From: Hyphochytrium catenoides
Taxonomy: Eukaryota > Sar > Hyphochytriomycetes > Hyphochytriales > Hyphochytriaceae
NCBI GenBank assembly: GCA_900088475.1
Contig: FLMG01000100.1
Span: forward strand, 1-54,141
Length of the DNA stretch: 54,141 bases
Direction: 5' to 3'
Shown: positions 10,055 to 21,362 of the stretch, piece after piece
How the letters are laid out: each line of letters begins with the position of its first letter
Position numbering within the stretch: the first letter of the stretch is position 1
Translations under genes and position numbers: made by a program
The notes under the pieces: model-generated
Told to the model about the DNA's origin: nothing
The model's input: the letters and a program-made list of their open reading frames with translations, nothing else
The model's database searches: none

Positions 10055-13000
10055 CTAGCTAACGCCACCCTCTGTCAAAGCTTTAAGGTGCTCCGTGACA
10101 GAGGAGCAAAGTGCAGGAACGTCATATCCGCCCTCTAGGACGCTAATAATGGGAGCCGACGTTAGAGAGGCCGCTTCTACAAGTTTCTTGGTCGCCCAAT
10201 AGTAATCTTCTTCCAGTAAGTCCAACTTTCCAGAACCTAGTAGGTCGTGTGCATGGGCATCGAAGCCTAAATAAAGTGGGAATGCATTCTGTTAGTGAAG
10301 TCAAATCAATCAAAGGTTTGTGATCGGAGCAGTGAAAGAGAAAACTCGTGCAGTAGGTAAGCGCAGAGTTTACCGGCTGAGATGATGATGAGATCTGGTG
10401 CAAAACTCTGGAGAGGAGGAAGCAGCTTTTTGGAAAAGGAATCACGCCACTGGGGAGCCTTGGCCCCTGAGGGTAGGAAGACGTTCACAATGTAGTCGCT
10501 AAAGGCAGACGATCGGAGGCTCTTGCTCGAGGTCCACGGGAAGATGTCTTGGTACTGGATAGAACCAAAGAAGAGAGCCGGCGTCCCTGGATTGTACAAG
10601 AGCATCGCAAGAATTTGGGATGATGAATACACTTAGAACTTGCTTTCTCTCTTACTAGACTTAGAGCAACCCTGTTTCTTCCTTCTTTGGTTCTCCATCA
10701 CGTAACCTTCCACCCCGCCGCATAAACTCCCGAGCCCACCTAAGAACAACGTAATCGCAAGGTCAACTCACCTCTGGCGCTATGCAGATGGTATCGAATT
10801 ATCTCTTCTGTTCCATTTCCGTGGTGTAAGTCGATGTCAATGATAGCCACTGCGTAGGCATCGTAGGGTTAGAGGCATGATAGGAAGAATCTAGCAGTGG
10901 CAGGGTCAAGGAAGCCTGAGCAAACGTCCCAAGTGGACTGCCGCTTGGTCAGATGGAGCGGTCACTTGCTCTGAAGGACAGACGAGGTGTGGAGAGGGAT
11001 TAGCTTGTACCTCTTTTTGAATAGCGGGTAACTGCGTAGAGAGCGCCTATGGCTACATTGTTCAGCAAGCAAAATCCCTGCCCTGCCTTGATGTCTGCAC
11101 CCAGGGCACCTTTTGGTACTCCGGCACGTCCAGCATGGTGCCCAGGCGGGCGGATGCAGCAGAAAGAACGCTCAAAGGAAGCTCCTAGACAACAGCATTT
11201 GGCAAAGGAAAGTTGAGAGATAGACATGTCACTGAAGGGTGATAGGCACAAGGAAAGGTGACAGGAGTATGATAAACCTAAGCCTCTAGGTGAGTAGCTG
11301 CTGAACAAAAGGGAGATGCAGCCCGAGAACAAAGACCAATACCTGGTTTGAAGATCTCGTCCACGGCTTTACACACTGACCCTGCAGCTTTGAGGGCCGC
11401 GGGATAGGAACCCCCTCCAGGATTGCAGCTGACAAATGTATCGCCCTCCAGCACATCTTGCTCCTCTGCGTCAATTATGGTCAGCAAGCATAGCTGGTCA
11501 GTACTGAATAATCCAAAGCAAGGCGACCAAGAAAAAGATATAAACCTACTCTTCACCGCATTGCCAGTCTCGAAATGCACAGCTTCTGTTGACAGTGATT
11601 GTGTCATTTCCAGGACCTATGAAGCGCAACGCGTTCAGAAGATGTTTGAGGAGCCCAATATCAGGAAGCAATAGCAGAAAGACGACCCAGCGACGAAGGG
11701 AGGACGGTTGACCATGACCACAACGAGACATAGAGCAGAGCACATTATGGTGGTTGGCAGACCTTCAGGACGTAGGACGGTTCGTGAACTATCATAAGCA
11801 TTTCCAAGGGCACTCGAGGAATGTCCGAGAGCCAGCTCAGCCGAGATCGTAACTTAGACTGGAAAAGAGCCGACCATAGTCCTGTCAGCCGTCCTTGGGT
11901 TTCGACCACGCCCTGAGATAAGATCCAAGCGACAGTTGATTGTCAAGAACTATATAGACGACACGGGAGACGCTAACAAGCCCACCGAGATCAGAAAAAT
12001 CAAGGACTTAACAAACCAATCAACGGATTCTAGGCGAGTGTAGACTATAGTAGGTACCCGAGGCGTACAGTACCTTCGGGGTGGCATGGAAATAACAGTC
12101 GAGGTCCGTAAGCACAAGAACTCGATGACTTGAAGGTGTCTCTGGTGGTAGGGCAGAAAAGGGCTTCTCTTCTTGCTGCACTGTCGCTGCTTTCCTCTGT
12201 AAGCCCTCTCTTCTAGAGCTTCCTCTGGTGAAGTCCTTCTCTACCCTGTCATTGCTAGAAAAGGCAGGAATCACGGCGCCAGTCGCTCTCAGCGCAGCGG
12301 TCAGTCTCTCCACTTCCAACTGTAGCTGCTTGTTCGCTGCTAATAACTTAGCCTTCTCGGCTTCCACGCGCTGCAGTCCCAGACGGCATACTGTGTGATC
12401 AGCTCCTGTCTCATCCATGAAAGCACCGCCGGGACTCAGGTTTGGCTGTGTGAACCGCAATGGTAGGAAAGTAACAGATTAGCCACTTCGACAGTCTCAC
12501 AGCAAGCAGGGTTTAGGCGAAAGATGTCGCTGTACACGATGGCACACAAACCTTGGCATTTGCTGCGCAGAGGAGATTACTGATAGACGTTCGTCTTAGC
12601 GCAGAGTTGGGCCCAGCGCTTACGGCTGCTGCAGCGCTTATAGGTTGTGGATTAGGAGATTGCGCGTCCGGAGGCGGCGTGGCCCTGAAAAGATCCTGGC
12701 CGCCAACCAAGAGCGCACCAGCCGAGGGAGCTTTGGCCAGATTGCTATTGACCTTTCCTGTGCCTCCCAGCTTTCTTTTCTTTGGACGGTACACCTTCTG
12801 ACAGTCTAGGTAGATCGTCCTACAAAGGATAACATTTAAGACGCAAGCAATCGAGAGCGAGGTTAACATGTGAGGAGCTAGCCTCAACAAAGTTGGATTC
12901 AGATGTCTGTCGGGCTCAGATATCCAGAAGGCGCAAGCTAGCAGCGATGCAAGATGTGGCCAAAGTACGGCGAAGACAATCCTTTCCGAGAACAGGCAGT

Positions 13001-15060
13001 CCGGATAAGATATCATGCGCGTCCTCTGTACCTTCCCTGACAATAAAGTGACCCCGTCAAGTCAAAGAAGCCAAACTTGTTCTGTCCATAGCCCTTCGCC
13101 GATGCGAACTCGACAATCTGGAGAAGGCAGATTAATGGGACGCACAGTCCTAGAGCCCTCCCCTAAATCGCCTCTGCTACACATCTGCTGCTGCCAGGTT
13201 CTTCTTTATGGTCTCCCAAGCTCTATGATTCCTCATGCGTGCAATGCCCGTTCTCCTCCGTATCGCTCAACGTCTCTTTGTCCTATTGTTCTCTCCCTTA
13301 CGATTCCCGGTGCAGAGTCTAACTCATAGCCTCCATTCGCATGGCTCGCTTGCCACTCCTCACCTTGTCTTTACTTTGCTTCTTCCTTTTACCCGAGACC
13401 GGTTTTGGCGCGTCGTAGTACTCAAAGTCTAGGCGAAATTGCTCTTGGATACGGACAAAGTTCTTCTGCTTTGAGGTTAAAGATTGAGGGAAAGCCCATC
13501 GGTAGCCAGGTCAATGGTTCAACATTATCTCCTTTCCATCAAGGGACCTGAAGTATCGCACACCTTCACTTCTCCACCGTCTGGAGGGCTAAGAGGAGGC
13601 CCTTCCAGCTCAAAAAAGCCTTTCCATTCCCTTGATGGTGGTAGAGGTCCGTACCTAATGAAGAACCCGATGGTCAGCGTTGAAGGCAGAGACAGTATCA
13701 TGCATGCTTATAATCCAGAGTTGCTCTGGTGGCACCGCACTTGTTTGGTCACGGAAGACGAATGTGGGATAAAGAGAAGACGTAAAGAGCGCTGCCTTAC
13801 GTGTCCATGGCATTCTGGCATCGGCCGCAAAACCATTTGCCCTTGGGAACTGCCTGCAAGCCTATACACTGGCAGTGCGCCCCAGTGTCGCAGAGATCGC
13901 AGAAGATGAAGTTCTCTGGATCATCCTGCTTGCAAACTCCGCAGAGCTATAGCCAGCAAAGGGGATTCAGAATTGCGAACCGATGAGGAGGGATCATGAA
14001 TGATATGCAAACGCCAGAGCTCTCTGAAACTACTCATTTGGTAAGGATACGCCAAGGAGGAGCAAGCCATGAAGGGAAACAGAGGTCTAGGTATGGATCA
14101 CCTCATGGTACTTTTCTGAAGATGTGTTCAGAAGGTTCTTGTACGTAGGTCGATAGGAGAACTTGCTATCTTCAGAGAAGCCCTCTAGGTCTGAAGAGAT
14201 GTAACCCTCCCATATCCCATCCTGTCGCCAGAAGAAGAATGTCAGAGAGAAGAGGGTTGGAGCATACTTCTCGCACCTTGCAGAAGATAACCGCTGGGAG
14301 TCAACAATGCACAGTTAAAAGGAGAACCAAGAGCTTTGGCAGATTGGTGAGCAGGCAAGGCAAATTGGGAGAGAGGCGGGCTTACCTCTCCCTCACAGCT
14401 GATGTACTTGCCCTTCAAGAGGTAGATAACCTCCCTCAGTTCGCCCAAGGGCTCTGCCCCAGGAGAAGACGCAGCCGTCTGACCCGCTTCCTTCTCTTCC
14501 GCTGCCTGTCGCTGCTTCTTGGCCCCGGTAGAGCTTCTGCTTTGCCGCCCTTGCAGCCCAGCGGCCGGTGAAGGCGTTGTAGGCGACTGAAGAATAGCTT
14601 CTTCCTCATGAGGTTTCCCCTTGTCATCTACGCTGCCGGTTGCAAATCTGGAGACGGAAGAGGGCGATGGCGTTCGGCGGGTTCGTTTTGGCACTGCCAC
14701 CAAGTGCGGGATAGCAATGGTCACCATGGTGTGAAGATGGAGTTTGAGCATGAGGGACAGAGTCAGACAGAATAACAAATAAACGATGAAGCTAGAGTTC
14801 ACATAGCAGAGGGACCGAAGGTATAACAGGGGCGATAGACGTGGACAAGCAGCCGTATTAGCGAGAGGGAGAAGGAAGAGCGAAGCTGGATGGAACTGAC
14901 ATTGCCGCTTCTCAACTTTTGGTTGATCTAACTGGTCTGTCAGGCTGCCATTGACCCCTGCTTCTCCATCCTCCTCACTTGAGAGCTCCCGCTTCTTGCT
15001 TTGAACTTCTGCTACACCTCCCTGGTCGGCGGAAGCAGGGGCAAGCTCCTCACCACTCAT
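10055..15060 (-). CDS. PHD finger-histone deacetylase fusion protein
   Basis: A 17-exon model of 899 aa with all phases matching: 15060-14901, 14693-14386, 14221-14102, 13946-13801, 13654-13564, 13468-13375, 13220-13183, 13117-13032, 12819-12552, 12445-12074, 11912-11763, 11585-11557, 11503-11343, 11184-11011, 10849-10772, 10586-10374 and 10266-10055. Residues 1-156 are polar and Ser/Lys-rich. A C4HC3 PHD finger lies at about 197-240 (CGVC, CDLC, GAHCQC, WFCGRC). Basic and Ala/Pro-rich linkers and a short coiled coil (near 460-500) lead into the deacetylase domain at about 540-890. Its zinc and catalytic residues are present: PPGHHA, DIDLHHGNGT, GFDAH and LEGGYD with the catalytic Tyr. Family knowledge predicts zinc-dependent lysine deacetylation in chromatin, with the PHD reading histone H3 tails. 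The 11585-11557 and 11503 junctions are the least certain. Two adjacent genes remain possible but would break an unbroken phase chain. Confidence 0.8.
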
Positions 15061-18000
15061 TGCGAGCTAAGACGCTCTTCTCCTCCAGGTAGCTGTCGTA
15101 CTTTTTAGGCCAAGCTGAGAATGGAAGCAGAAAAGAACTGCGATGCCTGTTCGTTTCCTGAGACAGACTGCAAGGAGAGGCGAAGGAGAAGGAGCAACGA
15201 TGTTCACCAATGGCAAAGAGACCGAGAAGAGAAACTCTGGGGTGGCTGTTGTTGCAGTTGACGGCTGAGCAGCTGATTCGTGCAGTCACTGTCCAGCGGA
15301 AGCGATGTACAAGCCAGAGACGGCAGAGAGAGCAGCGAGACAGCTAAGGTGAGTGCCGCTATGGTGGTGGTGAAGTTGGCAACAAGAAGAGAGCGATAAA
15401 AGCTAAGAAGAGAGGTGACAGCGAAAGAGAGGGAATGAGAGAGAGAACGAAAGAGAGCGAAGGAGAGAGAGAGAAAGAGAGAGAGTGAGACACAGAGGAG
15501 AGAATGAGACAGAGAGAGAGAGAGAGAGAGAGAAGAAGAGAAGGAGAGAGAAGGAGAGGGAAGCGAGACAAGGAGAAGGTGGACAACAGACAGAGAGAGG
15601 ATGACAGACGAGGAAGAAGCCGACTGAGACAGAATGGCGACGGCAAGCCGTGACAAGAGAGACACAAAGAGAGGAGAGACAGACAAAGAGAACAAGAGGC
15701 AGAAGAGGTAGACGGGCACCTGAATGCACGGAGAAGAAGAGGCAGCACGCAGAAGAGGTCAGAAGATGAGCAGCATTGCGCGTTGATGAGAAGAAGCGAA
15801 GGAAGTCAGAGGCTAGAAACTCACCAGCAGCGCAGCGCTTCTCTGCTAACTAATACTCACACAAACCGCACCACCCGCTCATGCCATCTTCTTGGTTGTA
15901 GGGAAAATAATGATAATTTTTGTTGTTCTTGTTATAATGTATGGACTGGCCCAGCACGAAAGCGCTTTCCTTATCAACACACCGCGAATGATGAAGATCA
16001 CCGCTCGTGCTAAGGAAGACGAAGGTCCAGCAACAGCAGCAACAGGACCGTGATAAGAACAGTGAGCTGCCTGCTGGGGAACCAAGGCGCCAATGCAAGC
16101 TGTGCGACAGCGGTGAGCAGGCAGAAAGCTGTGGAAGAGAACGAGGGGAACAACGAACATCAGAAAGAATAGACACCAATGACGATGGGGATGAAGAGAA
16201 GGCTACCAGCTTCGTGCCGCATGGAGCGAGAGAACCGTATGTTGTTGGAGGTGGAAGGAGTAAGTAGACTATGAGAAGAAAAAGAGAAGAAGGAGAAGGT
16301 CTTGGGCCTCACTGTCACTACTTTGTCTATAGAAAGAAAGAACGGAAGCAGCAGTTGCTTTCTGGCCGTGGTAATGCTCAAATAATACATAGAAGAAGAG
16401 ATGTGGTCGTCTTCTCCTCGCTTCGATGCTGACTGAAGTAGCAGAGCAGCACGCCAAGGAAGCCAAGATGAACCGCTACTTTCCTCATTTGTCCCCGCCA
16501 CTAATGAAAAGACGAAGTGCCAGCACCATGTAGACCTCCTCCCTGTCAGTGAAGAAGAAAATAGGGTAAATCTTCCTAGTATTATCATCAGCAGTGAGGA
16601 GAGAGGATAGAAGAAGAAAGAAGAGACACAATCGCTCGCTCCGGGTTACCTGCACTCATGCTGATTGCCGCTTGACTGCTCTGGTTCGTTCTGCGTGCCC
16701 TTCTCAGCTCTTCTGTCATTTTTCTCATCACTCTCCCGCCGCCGCTACCTACATGCAGTGCAACCATTAGCTGCCTGGAGACTTATGAGGAGGAGAAGCC
16801 ACGACTTCAACGAGCAGTACTCATCATTATGGCGCAACCACGAGGTTATTGTAGTCCTTCTCGCCTATCGTCTAGCTCGTTCTGGCCAAATCTGTCTAGC
16901 TGTTGTTGCCAACAATGACAGCCTGGGCTCGGCCCTAGGAAAAGCCTCAAGAAGTATTAATGTTCTATAATAATAGAGCTAACCTAAGATGCTTCTGCGG
17001 GCGGCTAGCAGTGTCCCACTTTCCTCTCTGTTGCGCGACAGCGCTGCGTAAAAAGAACCTGGGTGGGAGCACAAGCCGCTCTGTGATGAATGGCAAGGAG
17101 CATCATCATACATCCATCAACCTCGACATTAAGCTCACCAACATCAACAAGAAGTTATTATTAAATAGTATTGGTCACTCGGGCCACGCCGCCAGCACCG
17201 CCATCATCCAGCCAGAGGAGAGAATCATATTAGGCGGAGACGAGAGGCATTGGCAGGAGGACATTGAAGACAGGTGACGAAGCAGAGGAGGGTACAAGAG
17301 CATCCAACAACCAACCACAAGGACTAAAATGGGAGGAATGCCGCCCATCATCGTACTAAGAAGCAAGCGATAGAAGAGGCCGCTATGCGTCTTCCTGCCT
17401 ATCACCTAAAGCTATGGTGGTGGTGGGTCGTGAAGTCCACCGTGTACTGCTCCAGCGCCGCCGAAACAGTCCAGCGACATCATCTAGCAGGATAGCTGCG
17501 ACTCTGGTCTGGCAATAGCGACTCCAAACTGCTGAAAAAATAAAAGACGCGCTGTTGTTAACTCTCTTCCATACTACTAAGTCCACCATATAGATCTCTA
17601 TCAATCACTGAGCGGCGGTGCTGACACCGTGGACGAGCGGTCGTCACAACCGTGTTTAGTTTTTTAGTGGGCTGCTTGATTGGTCTCTTTCGCACATTAA
17701 CTATGACAAAAGAAGATGGCAGGATAGAGGGTTTTGTGACGCGCGGCCGCTTGGACGATGGGCAGAGAGCGTTTCCTCCTTTCTCTCTTCTCTGTTCTGC
17801 TCTAGCGATAGCGCCCGCCACTATTTATCTACAGCCAGAGAAAGTAACAATATTTGATTCTTTGTGAAGATGATTCCCCGGTCTCTAAATGGTCAAAGAA
17901 AGCCTCTCGTCATCCAACAACCCAGCCACGTGTGATCGCGCAGGGAGCTGCAACACTCGGCGGAGATGCCGCTGACAAAGCAAGAAGCTACTAGAATAGG

Positions 18001-19303
18001 GACGGAAGGCAACAAAAAGCGGGTTGGGTCCAAATACTGCCAAACATAGAAAGCTTGGTGCTTGTGTTTGTGGCTGTCCACCGATGGACTTAGCCGCCCA
18101 GCAGCAAAACCTCCTCGATGGCCATGAGAAGAAGGAGAAGGATGAGTAGAGTGGAATAACAAAGGGGCTCCCACATACACGGTCAGCAAGTAGTTGATCC
18201 TCGCAGTCTCACTTTTACGTTTGTCACCTTGCTTAGAAGAAGTAGCAGGGTGCGCAGGGCAACCGTCTCTCGATAGAGTGAGACTGAGGATATGAAACAA
18301 GCATCGTACGGCAACCCAGCCGCTATTGTCCCCGAATCATCATTGAAGCTCTGACACAATAGTGAGCATACATCACCGAATCTCCGCAATAACTACGTAG
18401 TCAATCCTTTCTTCGCTCATGATGGTGGGCCCATGTGTGGCACCTGCTGGCCCTTCCTGCTGGTGGCAAAGACGCCTCTCCTGAACACCATCTCCGCCAG
18501 TCTGCTTGCCAATGCGCTAAGCTGTGTTTGACGAGAGGGTGCGTCTCGTTTGTTGGAGGCACCGGTCGCTACCAGGAGAAGGGCTTTCTTTGATTTGCCG
18601 TGTTCGACTGAGCTCAATCCATCGTGAGCATTGCTTTCAAAAGTGGATGCGGCTTCAAGGAGTGTGTCTATACAAGCAGCGGCGTCTCAAGTGGCGGGCC
18701 TGACTCCTTACCCTAAATGGGACATGTATAAGGGCGATACAGTTTGATGAATCAGTAGCCTTTCCCACGCAGCTAGAGAACGAGGTTGAAGCTGGCCCTT
18801 CTTCCTATCTGCTACAGTCCGCTGCTCTTCTCTTAGTAGCATTTGCTTTGTGGATAATAAGGTGCATCAGCTCTTCCATTATTAGTGGACAAGGTCTTGG
18901 CCGTTGAGTGGCTGAAGTGACAAAGTGCTTCATTTCACGTAGTAAAATAAAGTCCTCATGCTCCGTTGTTCGACCCCAACCTTCCGACAACCGCTGCACA
19001 TATATTTGCTGCTCTTTGAGGCTCAACAGTGGGCACCAACGTTTTTCCTCTTTCTTATCTATCACTATAAATACTGGTGGTGATGAGGGCTGGCCAGGCC
19101 TCAAAGAGGGACTTTAGCACATGTGAGCGCACTGACTTTTAATAAAATCTCTTAATAGGCCGGCCAAATAGCCAAGAGCTTCTGGAAAATGTCTAGCGTT
19201 CGCGATAGTCGAGTGCACGCCAGTCCTTACCAACTTACCAAGGGTAAAACGTAAAAGGGAAGAGGATCATCAACAACCTACGTCCTCCCGGAAAGATGCT
19301 TGC
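15061..19303. other. Large intergenic region rich in purine tracts
   Basis: About 4.2 kb without a recognisable gene. It begins with a GA-rich microsatellite belt (about 15400-15720) and continues with many short ORFs on both strands that lack domains and plausible splice chains. Part of it is presumably the promoter and 5' UTR of the PHD-HDAC gene. No tRNA-like or transposase-like sequence was seen. Confidence 0.45.
15420..15700. repeat. GA-rich microsatellite belt
   Basis: Imperfect (GA)n with interspersed GAGAC and GAAGA units on the plus strand, longest pure run around 15511-15535. It generates spurious Leu/Ser-rich ORFs on the minus strand. Confidence 0.8.
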
Positions 19304-20025
19304 CTACTTGGCAAAGGTGATCCCCTCTGCTGTTCTTCCCTGTGCAAACCACGGAACCAAGAGAGAGTTATGATGTGCGATGACTTGTGCAGCGGGAATC
19401 TTTGCCTTCGGTGAGTCCCAAGTACTATGGGCATCAGTAACCAGCGTCATTGCATAGCCACGACTGTGACCTGTGCGGCAGACCGTGTCCACGCAAACGT
19501 CCGTTTGAATCCCAACCACTACCAGGTTCTGCACCTTACGAGAGCGCAGGTGCTCCTCCAGATCAGTGTTCAGGAATGAGTCAGGCTCATTCTTTTCAAC
19601 GATCTTATCCTCTGCGTTCGTGGACGGCGCAATGGCAGGGTGAACTTCCCAGAGAGGCGAGCCTTTCCTTAAGGGCTGTCCCTCCTCATCTGGGTCGCAG
19701 TGTTTGACGTAAACCACATGTACACCAGCCTCTCTCGCCTTCTTCAGCACCAGCTGAATGTTGGTTATTAGGCGTTCTGGTTCGTGCACCTCTTCTCCAG
19801 GAATGAACATTCCATTCTGGACGTCCACAACCAGCAGGACCGTGTCTTTGGCACTGAAGGGCGGTAAGTCTGCTGTCTTAGCGTTGGAAGCTGTTGAGGC
19901 CACAGATAAGGATGCAGAGAAGAGAAGGTGAGCACTTTGAGACTGTCATCGCCTGCGAGAAAGGAGAGACTACTACTAGCACGCTGCCCCACTCCTTGGC
20001 GGCTGAAGATGCGCTACTTACCCAT
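19304..20025 (-). CDS. Isochorismatase-family cysteine hydrolase
   Basis: A two-exon model of 196 aa: exon 1 is 20025-20022 (ATG plus one base) and exon 2 is 19890-19304. The donor reads GGTAAGT and the acceptor CTCAACAG. The large exon has no in-frame ATG before the catalytic core, so a split start is needed, and this junction gives MASNAKTADLPPF. The isochorismatase-fold triad is visible: Asp in VVDVQNGMF, Lys in VEKNEPDSF, and Cys in QTDVCVDTVCRTG. The length is normal for the superfamily, which includes nicotinamidases, ureidoacrylate and N-carbamoylsarcosine amidases and true isochorismatases. The substrate cannot be read from sequence. No signal peptide is seen, so it is probably cytosolic. 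A TATATAAG box lies about 150 nt upstream. Confidence 0.8.
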
Positions 20026-20172
20026 CGATGTTCTGTTCGACTGGGCTCTCTCTCTCTAGTTCTAACTCTTGGCTCTTTGGACACCTGTCTCTTGTTGCTT
20101 TTAGCTGCGGCTTCTCTGGGAAGTTAGGAAGTGGTTTGACCTAGAACCTCAGCCAGCAGCAAACATGCGACG

Positions 20173-20180
20173 CTTATATA
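20173..20180 (-). promoter_or_regulatory. TATA box of the cysteine hydrolase gene
   Basis: TATATAAG on the minus strand, about 148-155 nt upstream of the ATG at 20025. Confidence 0.55.
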
Positions 20181-20261
20181 GCAGGAGTACGGGTTATGGA
20201 GAGAAGAAGAGATAGCGAGAGTAGGAACTGAGGAAGAGATGTCTGACAGAGAGATGGCATA

Positions 20262-20400
20262 GGGCAAGAAGAGGCCGACTTGAAAAGGACTCAACAGAAA
20301 AGAGGAGGGAAAGCGCAGGACGTAGAGCTGGCGGGAAGCCCAAGAAGATGTGACGATGGGCTAAGGAGTGGAGATGCACTAAGAGAAGGAAAGGAAGGGA
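20262..20400. repeat. Direct repeat A, copy 1
   Basis: Begins GGGCAAGAAGAGGCCGACTT and is nearly repeated about 252 bp later at 20514. The match covers the GGACGTAGAG and AGATGTGACGATGGG segments. Each copy is followed by a GA tract. Confidence 0.75.
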
Positions 20401-20405
20401 AGAGA

Positions 20406-20425
20406 GGAGAGAGAGAGACAGAGAG

Positions 20426-20479
<54 letters not shown>

Positions 20480-20518
20480 GACAGAGAGAGAGAGAGAGAC
20501 AGAGAGACAGAGAGGGCA
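20406..20518. repeat. (GA)n microsatellite
   Basis: Long GA run with occasional GACA interruptions, lying between the two copies of direct repeat A. Confidence 0.85.
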
Positions 20519-20655
20519 AGAAGAGGCCAACTCGAAAAAGACTCAACAGAAAAGAGGAGGGAAAGTGCAGGACGTAGAGATGGCGGGAAGCCGAAGAAGA
20601 TGTGACGATGGGGGCAAGAGGTGAAGACACACCAAGAGAGGGAAAGGAGGGAGAA
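20514..20655. repeat. Direct repeat A, copy 2
   Basis: Second copy of the unit at 20262, about 90 percent alike by eye, again followed by a GA tract. Confidence 0.75.
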
Positions 20656-20750
20656 GAGAGGAGAGAAGAGGAGAGAGAGAGAGAGGGGGAGAGAGAGAGA
20701 GAGAGAAAGAGAGAGAAGAGAGAGAGAGAGAGAGAAGAGAGGAGAGAGGG
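20656..20750. repeat. (GA)n microsatellite
   Basis: Imperfect GA run with GAAGA and GGGG interruptions, directly after direct repeat A copy 2. Confidence 0.85.
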
Positions 20751-21150
20751 TGGGACAATTAAAGTGTGATCAGTGTATCTCGCGACGAGACCTGTCTACT
20801 CGGACCCTTGCCGTACTGATATTTTAAAAGTTACGGGATGGTCCTGTGAAGAGGTGATGGCCCCTCTGCTTACCCTCCTGTCAGAAGTCAGAATCCCCTT
20901 GATGGTGGACTGACTTAATGCACTGCTGACGTCTCTCCTAGAACTACTTGCCGCTGATACATTCCAAGCGTACTCTCTCGGCCATCGCAGCTTCCAAAGA
21001 ACGCCGTACATACCGTCCGCACGGCACCCGCTCAGGTCATCACTGCTGCACCTGATGATCAACAATAGTCTGTTGGCCAAGACCTATCATCTAGCAAAGA
21101 CCAGACCCAGATAGGATGGTACACTAGCTCTGTCGCCAATGATCCTCTTT

Positions 21151-21212
21151 CAAGCGGCGGTGGTGGGAAGATGACACAATGATCCTTTTTCTCTTGCATC
21201 TGCACGACTTAG
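21151..21212. repeat. Direct repeat B, copy 1 (62 bp)
   Basis: CAAGCGGCGGTGGTGGGAAG onward is repeated at 21301-21362 with a single mismatch by eye. The spacing is 150 bp. Confidence 0.85.
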
Positions 21213-21300
21213 AGAGAGCAGCGGAGGCAGGCAAAAGCTTGACCGAAGAGAATAGCAGGAACAGCGATTATTAGGGAGCCCGAACAGCAATGATATCATT

Positions 21301-21362
21301 CAAGCGGCGGTGGTGGGGAGATGACACAATGATCCTTTTTCTCTTGCATCTGCACGACTTAG
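21301..21362. repeat. Direct repeat B, copy 2 (62 bp)
   Basis: Partner of 21151-21212, differing at one base (GGGGAG against GGGAAG). A short AGTAGAAAGAC tandem follows. Confidence 0.85.

Noticed and set aside
11546-11743. 65-codon minus-strand ORF as an HDAC exon
   Set aside because: A shorter exon (11585-11557) with an acceptor CAACAG keeps phase on both sides, whereas the longer ORF does not fit the neighbouring phase.
14694-14900. Middle part of the 272-codon ORF at the start of the PHD-HDAC gene
   Set aside because: GTCAGT donor and GGCAG acceptor keep the phase and remove a Leu-rich stretch unlike the flanking charged sequence; treated as an intron.
15204-15748. Three overlapping minus-strand ORFs of 108-171 codons, Leu/Ser-rich
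   Set aside because: They are translations of the GA/CT microsatellite belt; the composition is that of simple repeats and no domain or start context supports them.
20280-20830. Arg/Glu-rich and Leu/Ser-rich ORFs on both strands
   Set aside because: Products of the GA tracts and the duplicated unit, with mirror-image ORFs on the opposite strand.
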